NCBI RefSeq assembly: GCF_001550135.1
Contig: NZ_LRUE01000023.1
Location: 59,268 to 123,267 of the forward strand
Length of the DNA: 64,000 nucleotides
Reading direction: 5' to 3'
DNA from: Pseudoalteromonas shioyasakiensis
GTDB lineage: Bacteria > Pseudomonadota > Gammaproteobacteria > Enterobacterales > Alteromonadaceae
Below the pieces are notes generated by a model. It was not told where the DNA came from. It searched no databases and saw only the letters and a program-made list of their open reading frames with translations. The stretch's first letter is position 1, and every line of letters starts with the position of its first letter. This document shows, in pieces, positions 1 through 8,530 of this stretch. A program made the translations under genes and the position numbers.

Positions 1-54
1 AGCGCCTGCCTTGCACGCAGGAGGTCAGCAGTTCGATCCTGCTTAGCTCCACCA
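1..54 (+). tRNA. tRNA-Ala (anticodon UGC), 3' part, cut by the window start
   Basis: The first bases carry the end of the D arm, a complete anticodon arm (stem CCTGC/GCAGG around a loop with TGC), a T arm with GTTCGATCC, the acceptor strand AGCTCC and an encoded ACCA tail. The layout and the TGC anticodon match bacterial tRNA-Ala(UGC). About the first 22 nucleotides of the gene lie outside the window. In most gammaproteobacteria this tRNA sits in the 16S-23S spacer; here no 23S follows, so this is a copy outside an rRNA spacer or the last gene of another tRNA cluster. Only a weak hairpin (about 73-83) followed by Ts is seen downstream. Confidence 0.93.
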
Positions 55-163
55 CTTTCCTACCTCTCTTTAGGCAATCTGCCAAATTTTTAATAAAAAC
101 CAATAAATTCTAAATTAAAGCGACTTTATTAGTCTTTCTACCGTCTTCGTTTTATTTTAAACA

Positions 164-192
164 CAAAAAAACCGAGCAAAGCCCGGCTTTTT
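164..192 (-). terminator. Rho-independent terminator of proBA
   Basis: Read on the reverse strand, CCGGGC-TTT-GCTCGG forms a 6 bp stem with one G-T pair, followed by a run of seven Ts. It lies about 20 bp after the proA stop. Confidence 0.85.
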
Positions 193-212
193 AAGCAATT
201 ACTTTTTAGTGA

Positions 213-1460
213 TTATTCACGAATTTGGCCTTCGCCATTCACTAAGTATTTTTCAGTTGTAAGTGACTCTAGACCCATTGGACCATAAGCATGTAGCTTA
301 GTTGTCGCAATACCAATCTCAGCACCTAAACCTAACTGTGAACCATCAGAAAAACGCGATGACGCATTAACCATTACCACAGATGCATCCACACTGCGTT
401 GGAATAACTGCGCTGCAGCTTGGTCTTTAGTACAAATCACTTCAGTGTGGTTTGAACCAAATTTAGCAATATGATCAATGGCACCAGCAAAGTCAGGCAC
501 AACCTTAATTGCGATTTCTAAATCTAAGTACTCTTCACCAAACTCGTCGTCAGCAAGTACTGTTGCATTATCAAAGTACTCGGCAGCTTTCGCATCTGCA
601 TTTACTTTTACGCCTTCTTGACGAAGAACAACTGCACACAGGTTTAAAAACTCATCAGCGATATCTTGGTGAACCACTAAGCCTTCTAGGGCATTACACA
701 CACCAGTTCGCTGAGTTTTACCATTTAATAGTAAATTGATTGCAACGTTTAAATCAGCGTCTTTATCTACATAAAGGTGGCATACACCTTTAAAGTGCTG
801 AATCACTGGAATAGTGCTGTTTTCTGTTACAAAATTAATTAAACCTTCACCACCACGCGGAATGATTAAATCAATTGTTTCACGCTGTTGCATCAGCTCC
901 ATGAGTAGACCACGGTCTGGATCTGGGATCACTGAAATCAACGCAGCAGGTAAACCATGCTTTTCAAGTACTTTATGCATTACACTTGCGATTGCTTGCG
1001 AGCTACGTAGTGCTTCTTTACCACCACGTAAAATAACACCATTACCCGATTTAAAGCATAACGCACCGGCATCAGCCGTCACATTTGGACGTGCTTCATA
1101 AATCATACACACAACACCCAATGGTACGCGCATCTTGCTGATCTTAATACCATTTGGACGCTCTGAAATTTCACGTAATTGACCTACAGGATCATCAAGG
1201 CTAACAATTACTTCGATACCTTCGGCCATTGCTTCAATACGCTCATCGTTAAGCGTTAAACGGTCAATCATCGATGCTGCAAGGTTGTTATCACGTGCTG
1301 CCGCTAAATCGCTTTCGTTCTCTTTGATGATAAAGGCTTTGCTTTCGCGTAGCGCCTCTGCCATCTCAGTTAACACTTGATTCTTAGTAGCAGTATCAAG
1401 TAAAGCTAACTGGGTTGCAGCTTTTGCAGCTTGACTCGAAATATCCGTAATTAAACTCAT
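213..1460 (-). CDS. proA: Gamma-glutamyl phosphate reductase ProA
   Basis: Second enzyme of proline synthesis. It reduces gamma-glutamyl phosphate with NADPH to glutamate-5-semialdehyde, which cyclises to pyrroline-5-carboxylate. The 415-residue length is the family norm. The aldehyde-dehydrogenase-type catalytic cysteine is Cys255 in the motif RTGVCNALE, and the conserved YEARPNVT stretch is near residue 121. The ATG overlaps the stop of proB as ATGA, so the two proteins are probably translationally coupled. A clear terminator follows. The gene is complete and unremarkable. Confidence 0.97.
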   Translation of the reverse strand: MSLITDISSQAAKAATQLALLDTATKNQVLTEMAEALRESKAFIIKENESDLAAARDNNLAASMIDRLTLNDERIEAMAEGIEVIVSLDDPVGQLREISERPNGIKISKMRVPLGVVCMIYEARPNVTADAGALCFKSGNGVILRGGKEALRSSQAIASVMHKVLEKHGLPAALISVIPDPDRGLLMELMQQRETIDLIIPRGGEGLINFVTENSTIPVIQHFKGVCHLYVDKDADLNVAINLLLNGKTQRTGVCNALEGLVVHQDIADEFLNLCAVVLRQEGVKVNADAKAAEYFDNATVLADDEFGEEYLDLEIAIKVVPDFAGAIDHIAKFGSNHTEVICTKDQAAAQLFQRSVDASVVMVNASSRFSDGSQLGLGAEIGIATTKLHAYGPMGLESLTTEKYLVNGEGQIRE

Positions 1461-2563
1461 GACTTCTCCAATAATGCGATATCTTTCTCTGAAACAACTG
1501 GGCCGATTGAATCTTGCATTTTTTCGCTAAATTCACTTTGCTCGTTGTCAGCAATAAAATTCAATAAACAGCTACTATAATTCGCTGTTGCTTTTGCCAG
1601 GCGCGTACCATCATCACTACGAACTAAAATGGTATCGCCTACGCCAAATTCTCCGTGTACTGCAACGATTTCATCGCTACGAATACAACCGTCTTCATCT
1701 TTTAATGATTCATCAAATGAACCTTCAACGACAACCTCACCTTGCTCATTTGCTGTGTGAGTCATCCAATGCACTGCTTCTTGCATTGGTTTTTCATATG
1801 GTGTGAAGATAGTACCTGGGTTGTCACCCGCAAGCAGTCGGTTAAATGTCTCTTCTTTAAAACCATTTAAAATAAAGGTTGTAATACCATGTGAAGTGGC
1901 TTTTTCAGCCGCTTCAATTTTCGTTTTCATACCACCTGTACCAACGGCACTGGTTGCACAACCGGCCATGGCGTAAATTGATTCATCGATGCTATCAATT
2001 TCAGGTAATAGAACTGCATCTTCATGCAAATTCGGGTTTTTGTCATATAGACCATCAACATCCGAAAAAATCATCAATGCATCGGCATCCGCAGCTGCGG
2101 CTACCATTGCCGACAAGTTATCATTGTCACCAACTTTTAAATCGTCGGTTGTTACCGTGTCATTCTCATTGATGATAGGTAACACACCATGCTCAAGTAA
2201 GGTGAAAACAGTTTCACGAATACTTGTGTAACGCTCACGGTCACGTAGGTCACCATGAGTTAATAAAATCTGTGCTGATGGGAAATCAAAGAAGCGATCC
2301 CACATCGCCATCATTTCTGTCTGACCGGCAGCAGCCATTGCTTTTTTCATCGTCACTGAACGCTTTTCTTGTTCAGGGAATAAATGCGAACCAGCAGCTA
2401 CCGAACCCGATGATACTAAAATAACTTCGATACCTTGCGCTCGACAGCGAACGATGAACTGTGCAATGGTCAGTAAATAACGTGAGCGACACCCGTCTTG
2501 TTCGGGTGCGATTAATGCGCTACCTACTTTTAGTACTATACGTCGCCAATTTAACTTTTGCAT
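1457..2563 (-). CDS. proB: Glutamate 5-kinase ProB
   Basis: First, committed enzyme of proline synthesis; phosphorylates glutamate with ATP to gamma-glutamyl phosphate and is normally feedback-inhibited by proline. The N-terminal amino-acid-kinase domain shows SSGSVAAG at residues 51-58 and the NENDTV motif further on. The last 90 or so residues form the PUA domain found in long bacterial forms. Length (368) matches E. coli-type ProB. It is the first gene of a two-gene operon with proA, overlapping it by 4 bp. Confidence 0.97.
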   Translation of the reverse strand: MQKLNWRRIVLKVGSALIAPEQDGCRSRYLLTIAQFIVRCRAQGIEVILVSSGSVAAGSHLFPEQEKRSVTMKKAMAAAGQTEMMAMWDRFFDFPSAQILLTHGDLRDRERYTSIRETVFTLLEHGVLPIINENDTVTTDDLKVGDNDNLSAMVAAAADADALMIFSDVDGLYDKNPNLHEDAVLLPEIDSIDESIYAMAGCATSAVGTGGMKTKIEAAEKATSHGITTFILNGFKEETFNRLLAGDNPGTIFTPYEKPMQEAVHWMTHTANEQGEVVVEGSFDESLKDEDGCIRSDEIVAVHGEFGVGDTILVRSDDGTRLAKATANYSSCLLNFIADNEQSEFSEKMQDSIGPVVSEKDIALLEKS

Positions 2564-2852
2564 AACTGTTCAACTTTCCATTTTACTATCTGTTCAGTGC
2601 CAATTTGCCACTGATTAAAAGACTCGCGCTTAGCTTTACTAAACGCACTGACTATTATCACTTTGCCAAACCACTTATCTATGCACACGACTACGCCACG
2701 CAAGTACTGCGATTAGATATAGCACAACTTTTATTCAGTCAGTAGACCAAACGGTTATAAACCATAAGTTGATAAAAAAAGATAAGTGTTGTTTATGTAT
2801 CGCTGTAAAAAGCTGTGTGCGGCTTTTATTAATAACAACATACATAGAGCCT

Positions 2853-2892
2853 ATACAATCTGGTACACCAACAGATAGGGTGTAGATTGTAT
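2853..2892. repeat. Inverted repeat, possible RNA hairpin
   Basis: ATACAATCT (2853-2861) is matched by AGATTGTAT (2884-2892), and an inner ACACC (2865-2869) pairs with GGTGT (2879-2883), leaving a 3-nt bulge on the left arm and a 9-nt loop. The total of 14 base pairs is much stronger than expected by chance in AT-rich DNA. Role unknown: sRNA element, operator or relic of a mobile element. Confidence 0.6.
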
Positions 2893-2900
2893 GACCGAGA

Positions 2901-2925
2901 TTTAGCTGCCACGATGGGAGCTAAA
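2901..2925. repeat. Second inverted repeat next to the first
   Basis: TTTAGCT (2901-2907) pairs with AGCTAAA (2919-2925), with an inner CC/GG pair around the loop ACGAT. It begins only 8 bp after the preceding inverted repeat, which suggests one structured element. Role unknown. Confidence 0.5.
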
Positions 2926-3384
2926 CATTGACCAGATAATGAACTTATATTCTATTCAACACGTAATAAATATGTACTGAACAACTTAGAGCTCATTTCT
3001 ATTTAATTAGAAAACAAAGTGTATAAAACACTAATAATGTCGCAAACAAGTATCTTTTCAGAAAGCTAAGCTATAAAGAGTGTCTCTAAAGCTAATAACT
3101 ATTTAGATATCAAATTGTTTGAACACGAACTATAATACGGGAAATCAGGGGCAAAGATCAAGTGCAAAAAGTAGTCATAACTTTTATACTTACCATAAAC
3201 ATAGAAAATATACATTTATTAACAGTACCTTAGGCGCGCAATTTTATTGTGTAATAATTTTTAACGAGCCTAGCAGGGTTTAATTTCATAAACACACCCA
3301 AAAAGTATTAATAACGACTAAAATCGTATTTGAAGCAACGAGTTTGCTTGTATCCATGACGGTGAGTAGGCTTTAATAGGCAAG

Positions 3385-3400
3385 CATTATTTTAATAATG
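3385..3400. promoter_or_regulatory. Palindrome upstream of the antiporter gene
   Basis: CATTATT-TT-AATAATG is a perfect 7-bp inverted repeat with a 2-bp centre, ending 72 bp before the antiporter start. Its size and place fit a dimeric repressor site, but I do not recognise the regulator. Confidence 0.3.
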
Positions 3401-3472
3401 TCAGCAACTAATGACGCGATTATCTAAGGCGTTGGCATTTTAAATTGTAGTAACTAAAGGATAATTCATTCT

Positions 3473-5332
3473 ATGTCAGCAATTTTTATAGCAGGGATCG
3501 CCTTGTGCTCAGTATTAGCACAATGGGTAGCTTGGGCGTTTCGTGTACCGGCTATTTTATTTTTACTACTAACAGGTTTAATTCTCGGGCCTTTTAGTGG
3601 CGTACTAGAACCAGATGCATTGTTGGGAGATTTATTATTCCCAGTGGTTTCTTTAAGTGTGGCAGTGATTTTATTCGAAGGTTCACTCACTCTGCACTTT
3701 CGAGAACTTAAAGGGATTGGCAAGGTAGTTCGTAACCTTTGTTCAATCGGAATGATCACAACTTGTTTGGTGATAAGTTTAAGTGCCTATTGGATTCTAG
3801 AACTTAATTGGCGTGTAGCCGCTGTACTTGGTGCGGTACTTGTTGTAACAGGCCCTACGGTTATTGCACCGTTATTAAACTCTATGAGACCAAACCAAGA
3901 CATAGACCGCATTTTACGCTGGGAAGGCATAGTAATAGACCCTATTGGTGCCTTGTTTGCTGTATTGGTTTTTGAAGCTGTCATGCTGGTAGGTCAAGGC
4001 GAAGTACTAAGTCATACCATTATCGCGTTATTTAAAACTCTCGGTGTAGGTTTAACCATTGGTGTGGTTGCAGGCTGGCTTACAACGCTGCTTATTCGTA
4101 GAGAATGGCTGCCGTTTGAGTTACACAAGTTTGGTATTCTTGCCTTAGTACTCATCAGTTTTACGGTTTCAAACCATCTAAGCCATGAATCTGGTCTACT
4201 CGCTGTTACCGTGTTTGGTATTTGGCTTGCCAACCAAGACGAACTTGAAATTGACTCTGTACTTGAGTTTAAAGAAGACCTTTCGATGATCTTGATTTCA
4301 TCGTTATTCATCTTACTTGCAGCCCGCCTACAGCTATCAGATTTAATGATGTTACATAGCGATGTGTTTATTTTCTTAGCCATCGTGCTTTTTGTGGCTC
4401 GCCCAGCGTGTATTGCAATATCGACTTTTAAAACCGACTTGCCTATCAAGTCTCGTTTAGTGCTGGCTTGGATTGCTCCGCGAGGTATTGTTGCAGCTGC
4501 GGTAGGCTCTGTATTCGCGTTAAGTATGGTGGAAGCTGGCATTGCCGATGCTGAAAAAATGGTACCACTCATATTCACAGTGATCATTGTCACTGTAGTA
4601 CTACAAAGCTTAACGGCAACACCATTGGCAAAGCTGTTAAAAGTGCGCCAACCTGCACCAAATACAATTTTGATTATTGGTGCCAACCATGTAGCAAGAG
4701 CCATCGCACGCGGCTTAAAAGATCAAAACATTCCGGTGCACTTGTCTGATCCTGCATGGGAGAACTGCAAAATGGCACGCATGGATGGCTTACCTTGTTA
4801 CTATGGTAATCCGCAGTCAGAGCATGCTGAGCGTTATTTACCGTTAACGACGATTCGTAGCGTACTCGCGCTTTCGCCTAACCGTCACCACAACGCATTA
4901 GGCGTGCAGTATTTCTCGCATTTACTTGACGAAAAAGATGTATTTTCACTGCGTTCTTCAACCAACCACGCTAAAGCAAATAAAGACAGTGCGACCTTCT
5001 TATCGCGACAAATTCTGTTTGGCGACAATGGCGCTTATGCGCGCTTAAGTAGCTTAATTGCCAAAGGCGGCAAGGTCAGTGCAACACGTATTTCTGAAGA
5101 GTTTAGTTGGGAGCAATACAAAGACGTTAATAGCGAAGCTATCCCGCTGTTTATTTTAAATGGTGAGAAAACTGATGATGACGATTCACCTATTAAAATT
5201 CGCCCGTTCACTACAAATATGGAAAAAACACCGCAAGTAGGTGAGCGTATTGTGGCACTACAGCCACCTAAGTTGTCGGTACTAAAAGACCCGAACAACG
5301 GCAAACCAAAAGAAACTAAAGAAGAGAAATAA
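3473..5332 (+). CDS. CPA1-family cation:proton antiporter with C-terminal TrkA-N-like domain
   Basis: Inner-membrane antiporter expected to exchange Na+ or K+ for protons in pH and salt homeostasis. The first ~400 residues are about a dozen hydrophobic segments of the Na+/H+ exchanger fold, with TGPTVIAPLL and WEGIVIDPIGA as the probable ion-binding helices. From about residue 400 a Rossmann-like domain begins (ILIIGANHVARAIARGL), resembling TrkA-N/RCK domains that bind NAD(H) or other nucleotides and gate transport. The tail is hydrophilic and charged (KPKETKEEK). The start has AAAGGA about 12 bp upstream. It is a single-gene unit closed by a bidirectional terminator. The ion cannot be read from sequence. 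Confidence 0.88.
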   Translation: MSAIFIAGIALCSVLAQWVAWAFRVPAILFLLLTGLILGPFSGVLEPDALLGDLLFPVVSLSVAVILFEGSLTLHFRELKGIGKVVRNLCSIGMITTCLVISLSAYWILELNWRVAAVLGAVLVVTGPTVIAPLLNSMRPNQDIDRILRWEGIVIDPIGALFAVLVFEAVMLVGQGEVLSHTIIALFKTLGVGLTIGVVAGWLTTLLIRREWLPFELHKFGILALVLISFTVSNHLSHESGLLAVTVFGIWLANQDELEIDSVLEFKEDLSMILISSLFILLAARLQLSDLMMLHSDVFIFLAIVLFVARPACIAISTFKTDLPIKSRLVLAWIAPRGIVAAAVGSVFALSMVEAGIADAEKMVPLIFTVIIVTVVLQSLTATPLAKLLKVRQPAPNTILIIGANHVARAIARGLKDQNIPVHLSDPAWENCKMARMDGLPCYYGNPQSEHAERYLPLTTIRSVLALSPNRHHNALGVQYFSHLLDEKDVFSLRSSTNHAKANKDSATFLSRQILFGDNGAYARLSSLIAKGGKVSATRISEEFSWEQYKDVNSEAIPLFILNGEKTDDDDSPIKIRPFTTNMEKTPQVGERIVALQPPKLSVLKDPNNGKPKETKEEK

Positions 5333-5360
5333 AAAAAGGCCAGCATTAGCTGGCCTTTTT
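5333..5360. terminator. Bidirectional terminator between antiporter gene and motX
   Basis: A perfect 12-bp stem (AAAAAGGCCAGC / GCTGGCCTTTTT) with a 4-nt loop gives a GC-rich core and a T tract in both directions, serving the two convergent genes. Confidence 0.92.
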
Positions 5361-5382
5361 ATTTGCATGTATTTTTATTTGC

Positions 5383-6000
5383 TTACATAGGTAAACGGGC
5401 GCGTGCAACGACGCTGTCTGGCATTTTTTCGGCAAGCTTAGCGAGTAAATTTTCGACTTTCTTGTGAGTTGCTTTATCGGCAACCATTGAATGAAATAAC
5501 CAACGGTAGGCATCTTCATAATCGCGCGGGCTGCCATAACCTTGATTAAACAGGTTAACCAGTCGCATTTGTGCCTTTAAGTTGCCTTGGGCTGATGCTT
5601 CTCGTAAATAGGTTACCGCCATCGCTTTATCTTGCTGCACTAACTGGCCTACATCGTAGTAGCGACCAAGTTGCTCTAATGCCGCGCCTAGCCCTTGTTG
5701 AGCAGCCTGACGCATGTAATAGACCCCTAACTCTACATTACGGTCTACACACACAGCATAAGCTAGCATATCGCCATACAAGAACTGATACGATGGCAGT
5801 GCCATTTTATTGGCTCGCGCTTCGATATCTTGCACTAACTGGCAATCATCTGCCTTTACACGTGCTAGGTGTGCATTTTTATTGATCAAGCCAATTAACT
5901 CGCTCTCTGTGTACAGAGGCACAGCTGTTATAGGCTCTTCAGCCATGCTTAGGCTTGAGAAGAGTAATGTTAAAGGCAATAAAACACGCATCAAAATCAC
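5383..6000 (-). CDS. motX: Sodium-type polar flagellar motor protein MotX
   Basis: Periplasmic protein needed for the Na+-driven polar flagellum: in Vibrio it binds MotY in the T ring and places the PomAB stators. Seen here: a 20-residue signal peptide ending in SMA, then a 185-residue mature part with Sel1-like helical repeats over about residues 85-175 (YYMRQAAQQGLGAALEQLG and a second copy). It keeps the family's two early cysteines (Cys53, Cys84). Sequence pattern, length and position next to purA agree with what I recall of Vibrio MotX. It has its own short upstream region behind the purA terminator. PomAB and MotY genes are not in the window. Confidence 0.88.
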   Translation of the reverse strand: MILMRVLLPLTLLFSSLSMAEEPITAVPLYTESELIGLINKNAHLARVKADDCQLVQDIEARANKMALPSYQFLYGDMLAYAVCVDRNVELGVYYMRQAAQQGLGAALEQLGRYYDVGQLVQQDKAMAVTYLREASAQGNLKAQMRLVNLFNQGYGSPRDYEDAYRWLFHSMVADKATHKKVENLLAKLAEKMPDSVVARARLPM

Positions 6001-6062
6001 TTAAATAAAGTCAGTCTTAGCAAATAATATACAATTATCATTCCAGAGTGAATTTCGGGCAC

Positions 6063-6092
6063 AAAAAAAGCTGCCGAGGCAGCTTCTTTTTT
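6063..6092 (-). terminator. Rho-independent terminator of purA
   Basis: Reverse-strand stem AAGCTGC/GCAGCTT (6069-6085) with a 4-nt loop, flanked by A and T tracts. It separates purA from motX. Confidence 0.88.
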
Positions 6093-6107
6093 CAGTCACT
6101 ATGACGA

Positions 6108-7421
6108 TTATGCAAACGGGCTGCGTAATACCATAGTTTCTACACGGTCTGGGCCAGTAGAGATGATATCAACTGGAACGCCAGTGATTTCTTCAATACG
6201 TTTGATGTAATCAAGTGCCGCTTGCGGTAATTGATCAACTGACGTAGCACCTACTGTGTTTTCTGACCAGCCTGGCATCTCTTCGTATACTGGTGTTACT
6301 TTCTCATAACCTTCAGCTGCTAATGGTGTAACGTTCGTTACTGTGCCATCTTCTAACTGGTAACCAGTACAGATTTTTAATGTTTCTAAACCGTCTAAAA
6401 CGTCTAGTTTAGTTAAACAGAAACCTGAGATGCTGTTGATTTGCACTGCGCGGCGCATTGCCACTGCATCTAACCAACCTGTACGGCGTAAACGACCTGT
6501 CGTTGCACCGAACTCATGACCTTTGTCACCTAAGTGCTTACCAACTGGATCTTGTTTATCAAGACCGTCGTAAAGCTCTGTAGGGAATGGACCAGAACCT
6601 ACACGTGTAGTGTAAGCTTTAATAATACCTAGCACGTAATCAAGGTGTAATGGACCAAAACCAGCACCTGTTGCTACACCACCAGCTGTTGTGTTTGATG
6701 ATGTTACGTACGGGTAAGTACCGTGGTCGATATCAAGTAATGTACCTTGCGCACCTTCAAATAAGATGTTGTCGCCCGCTAAACGCGTTTGATCAAGAAG
6801 CTCAGTAACATCAACAACCATTGCTTTTAAGATATCTGCGATAGCCATTGCATCGTCAAATGTCTTTTGGAAGTCAACTGGTTCAGCTTTGTAGTAATGC
6901 TCTAATGTGAAGTTATGGTATTCCAATACTTCTTTAAGCTTGCTAGCAAACTGTTCAGGGTTGAATAAGTCACCTACACGTAAACCACGACGTGCTACTT
7001 TATCTTCATAAGCTGGACCGATACCACGACCTGTAGTACCAATTGGCTTATCGCCACGTGCTTTTTCACGGGCTAAATCTAATGCAATGTGGAAAGGTAA
7101 AATTAATGGACATGCTTCGCTGATTAATAAGCGCTCACGTACTGGTACGCCACGCTCTTCTAGCATGCCGATTTCTTTCATTAATGCTTCTGGTGATAAA
7201 ACAACACCGTTACCGATCACACACTTAACATTGTCACGTAATACACCCGATGGAATAAGGTGTAAAACCGTCTTTTCACCGTTGATTACCAGAGTATGGC
7301 CTGCGTTATGACCACCTTGATAACGAACTACTAAAGATGCTTTGTCTGTAAGGAGGTCAACTACCTTACCCTTACCTTCGTCACCCCATTGGGTGCCTAG
7401 TACAACAACGTTTTTACCCAT
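6108..7421 (-). CDS. purA: Adenylosuccinate synthetase PurA
   Basis: Joins IMP and aspartate with GTP to give adenylosuccinate, the first step from IMP to AMP. The N terminus carries the GTP-binding loop GTQWGDEGKGK with the catalytic Asp in GDEGKGK, and the GHNAGHT motif near residue 38. Length is 437, close to the 430-432 of most bacterial forms. It lies downstream of hflC, as in other gammaproteobacteria, but an hflC terminator and a 225-bp gap suggest its own promoter. A hairpin lies in its leader (7464-7489). Confidence 0.98.
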   Translation of the reverse strand: MGKNVVVLGTQWGDEGKGKVVDLLTDKASLVVRYQGGHNAGHTLVINGEKTVLHLIPSGVLRDNVKCVIGNGVVLSPEALMKEIGMLEERGVPVRERLLISEACPLILPFHIALDLAREKARGDKPIGTTGRGIGPAYEDKVARRGLRVGDLFNPEQFASKLKEVLEYHNFTLEHYYKAEPVDFQKTFDDAMAIADILKAMVVDVTELLDQTRLAGDNILFEGAQGTLLDIDHGTYPYVTSSNTTAGGVATGAGFGPLHLDYVLGIIKAYTTRVGSGPFPTELYDGLDKQDPVGKHLGDKGHEFGATTGRLRRTGWLDAVAMRRAVQINSISGFCLTKLDVLDGLETLKICTGYQLEDGTVTNVTPLAAEGYEKVTPVYEEMPGWSENTVGATSVDQLPQAALDYIKRIEEITGVPVDIISTGPDRVETMVLRSPFA

Positions 7422-7463
7422 TGCAAATTCACTTAGAAAAAATTAGGACGAGATTTTATCAGA

Positions 7464-7489
7464 AAACGAGGTGAAAGATCACCCCGTTT
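7464..7489 (-). promoter_or_regulatory. Hairpin in the purA leader
   Basis: AAACGAGGTGA (7464-7474) pairs with TCACCCCGTTT (7479-7489) with one A-C mismatch, around a 4-nt loop. It ends 42 bp before the purA start, so it would lie in the 5' untranslated region or act as an operator. It is not the PurR box I know and resembles no purine riboswitch. No T tract follows it on the reverse strand. Confidence 0.4.
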
Positions 7490-7601
7490 AGCTTATTTTT
7501 TCTGCGCATGAATTTTTACCTTCTTAATTACTTAAACAACTACATGCAGAACAGGGGTTTATAAAATAGTTAAGGATAAAAATTAATCACACGCAAAAAC
7601 A

Positions 7602-7630
7602 AAAAAGCCCTACATAAAGCAGGGCTTTTT
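7602..7630 (-). terminator. Rho-independent terminator of the hflK-hflC transcript
   Basis: Perfect 10-bp stem AAAAAGCCCT/AGGGCTTTTT with a 9-nt loop, just after the hflC stop on the reverse strand. Confidence 0.9.
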
Positions 7631-7646
7631 ATCACACAAATATTAA

Positions 7647-8525
7647 TTACTGTGCTTTTGTACCTTTCATATAATTAAAGAAGTCGCTATCAGGTGAAAT
7701 CACCATCACGTCTTGCTTATTTTTAAAGGTGTTTTTGTAAGCTTCTAGGCTACGCACAAAACCGAAGAACTCAGCGTCTTTGTTATAAGCGTTAGCATAG
7801 ATAGCGGCTGCATCGGCATCACCTTGACCACGAACAGTACGCGCATTACGCTCAGCGTCTGCAAGCATTACTGTTACACGGCGGTCGACTTCTGCACGAA
7901 TTGTTTCAGCTTTCTCTTGACCTTCAGAACGGTGCTCTTTTGCAACCGCAGTACGCTCAGCACGCATACGTTGGAAGATTGAACTACTCACTTCTTGTGG
8001 TAAGTTAATTTGCTTAACGCGTACATCAAGTACTTCAATACCTAGCTCTTGTGCACTTTCAGAGGCTTGAACTAATGCTTCTTCCATCAACTCACTACGC
8101 TCACCAGAAACGATCTCTCTGATAGTACGAGAACCGAAATTAGTACGTAGACCGTTGTTCACCTTTTGCTTAAGTAGTGTTTCAGCGTATTGCTTATCAC
8201 CACGGGCACGCAGGTAGAATGCACTAAAGTCATTAATTCGCCACTTAACGTAAGAATCAACGATTAAGTCTTTTTTCTCACTTGTTACGAAACGGTCAGG
8301 TGCACCATCTAGCGTTTGAATACGTGCATCTAAACGACGTACTTGGCTAAAGAAAGGCACTTTTAAGTGTAAGCCTGGACCATACACTACAGCCTTATCA
8401 TCACTGTCTTTTTCAACTTTGCTGAATAACAGTACGATTGCCTTCTCGCCTTCTTGCACAACAAAAATCGCTGAGAAAGACAGCACAACTGCAAGGGCAA
8501 GTATTACTAAACTAAAATTTTTCAT
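7647..8525 (-). CDS. hflC: HflC, SPFH-family modulator of FtsH
   Basis: Inner-membrane protein that with HflK forms a large periplasmic-side cage around FtsH protease and tempers its action. It has one N-terminal membrane segment (about residues 4-20), an SPFH/band-7 domain to about residue 180, then a long helical part rich in Ala, Glu and Arg. The 292-residue length is typical, as are RAERTAVAKEHRSEG and the ending near FFNYMKG. It starts 5 bp after the hflK stop, so the pair is co-translated. Last gene before the terminator of the hfq super-operon. Confidence 0.97.
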   Translation of the reverse strand: MKNFSLVILALAVVLSFSAIFVVQEGEKAIVLLFSKVEKDSDDKAVVYGPGLHLKVPFFSQVRRLDARIQTLDGAPDRFVTSEKKDLIVDSYVKWRINDFSAFYLRARGDKQYAETLLKQKVNNGLRTNFGSRTIREIVSGERSELMEEALVQASESAQELGIEVLDVRVKQINLPQEVSSSIFQRMRAERTAVAKEHRSEGQEKAETIRAEVDRRVTVMLADAERNARTVRGQGDADAAAIYANAYNKDAEFFGFVRSLEAYKNTFKNKQDVMVISPDSDFFNYMKGTKAQ

Positions 8526-8530
8526 CTTGC

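Larger units (their letters stand above)
2564..3472. other. 909-bp region without a recognisable gene
   Basis: I find no open frame with a credible start and ribosome-binding site, and no rRNA or tRNA. The region is AT-rich and lies between the divergently transcribed proB (reverse) and the antiporter gene (forward), so it must hold at least both promoters. It contains two strong inverted repeats close together (2853-2892 and 2901-2925), a weak terminator-like hairpin (2807-2827) and a 16-bp palindrome (3385-3400). It may hide a small RNA or be the relic of a lost gene. Confidence 0.5.

Noticed and set aside
73..83. Terminator directly after tRNA-Ala
   Set aside because: Only a 4-bp stem (GGCA/TGCC) before a short T run; too weak to call.
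4012..4704. 230-codon open frame on the reverse strand inside the antiporter gene
   Set aside because: Antisense to a clear family protein, with low-complexity Ser/Thr composition and no ribosome-binding site.
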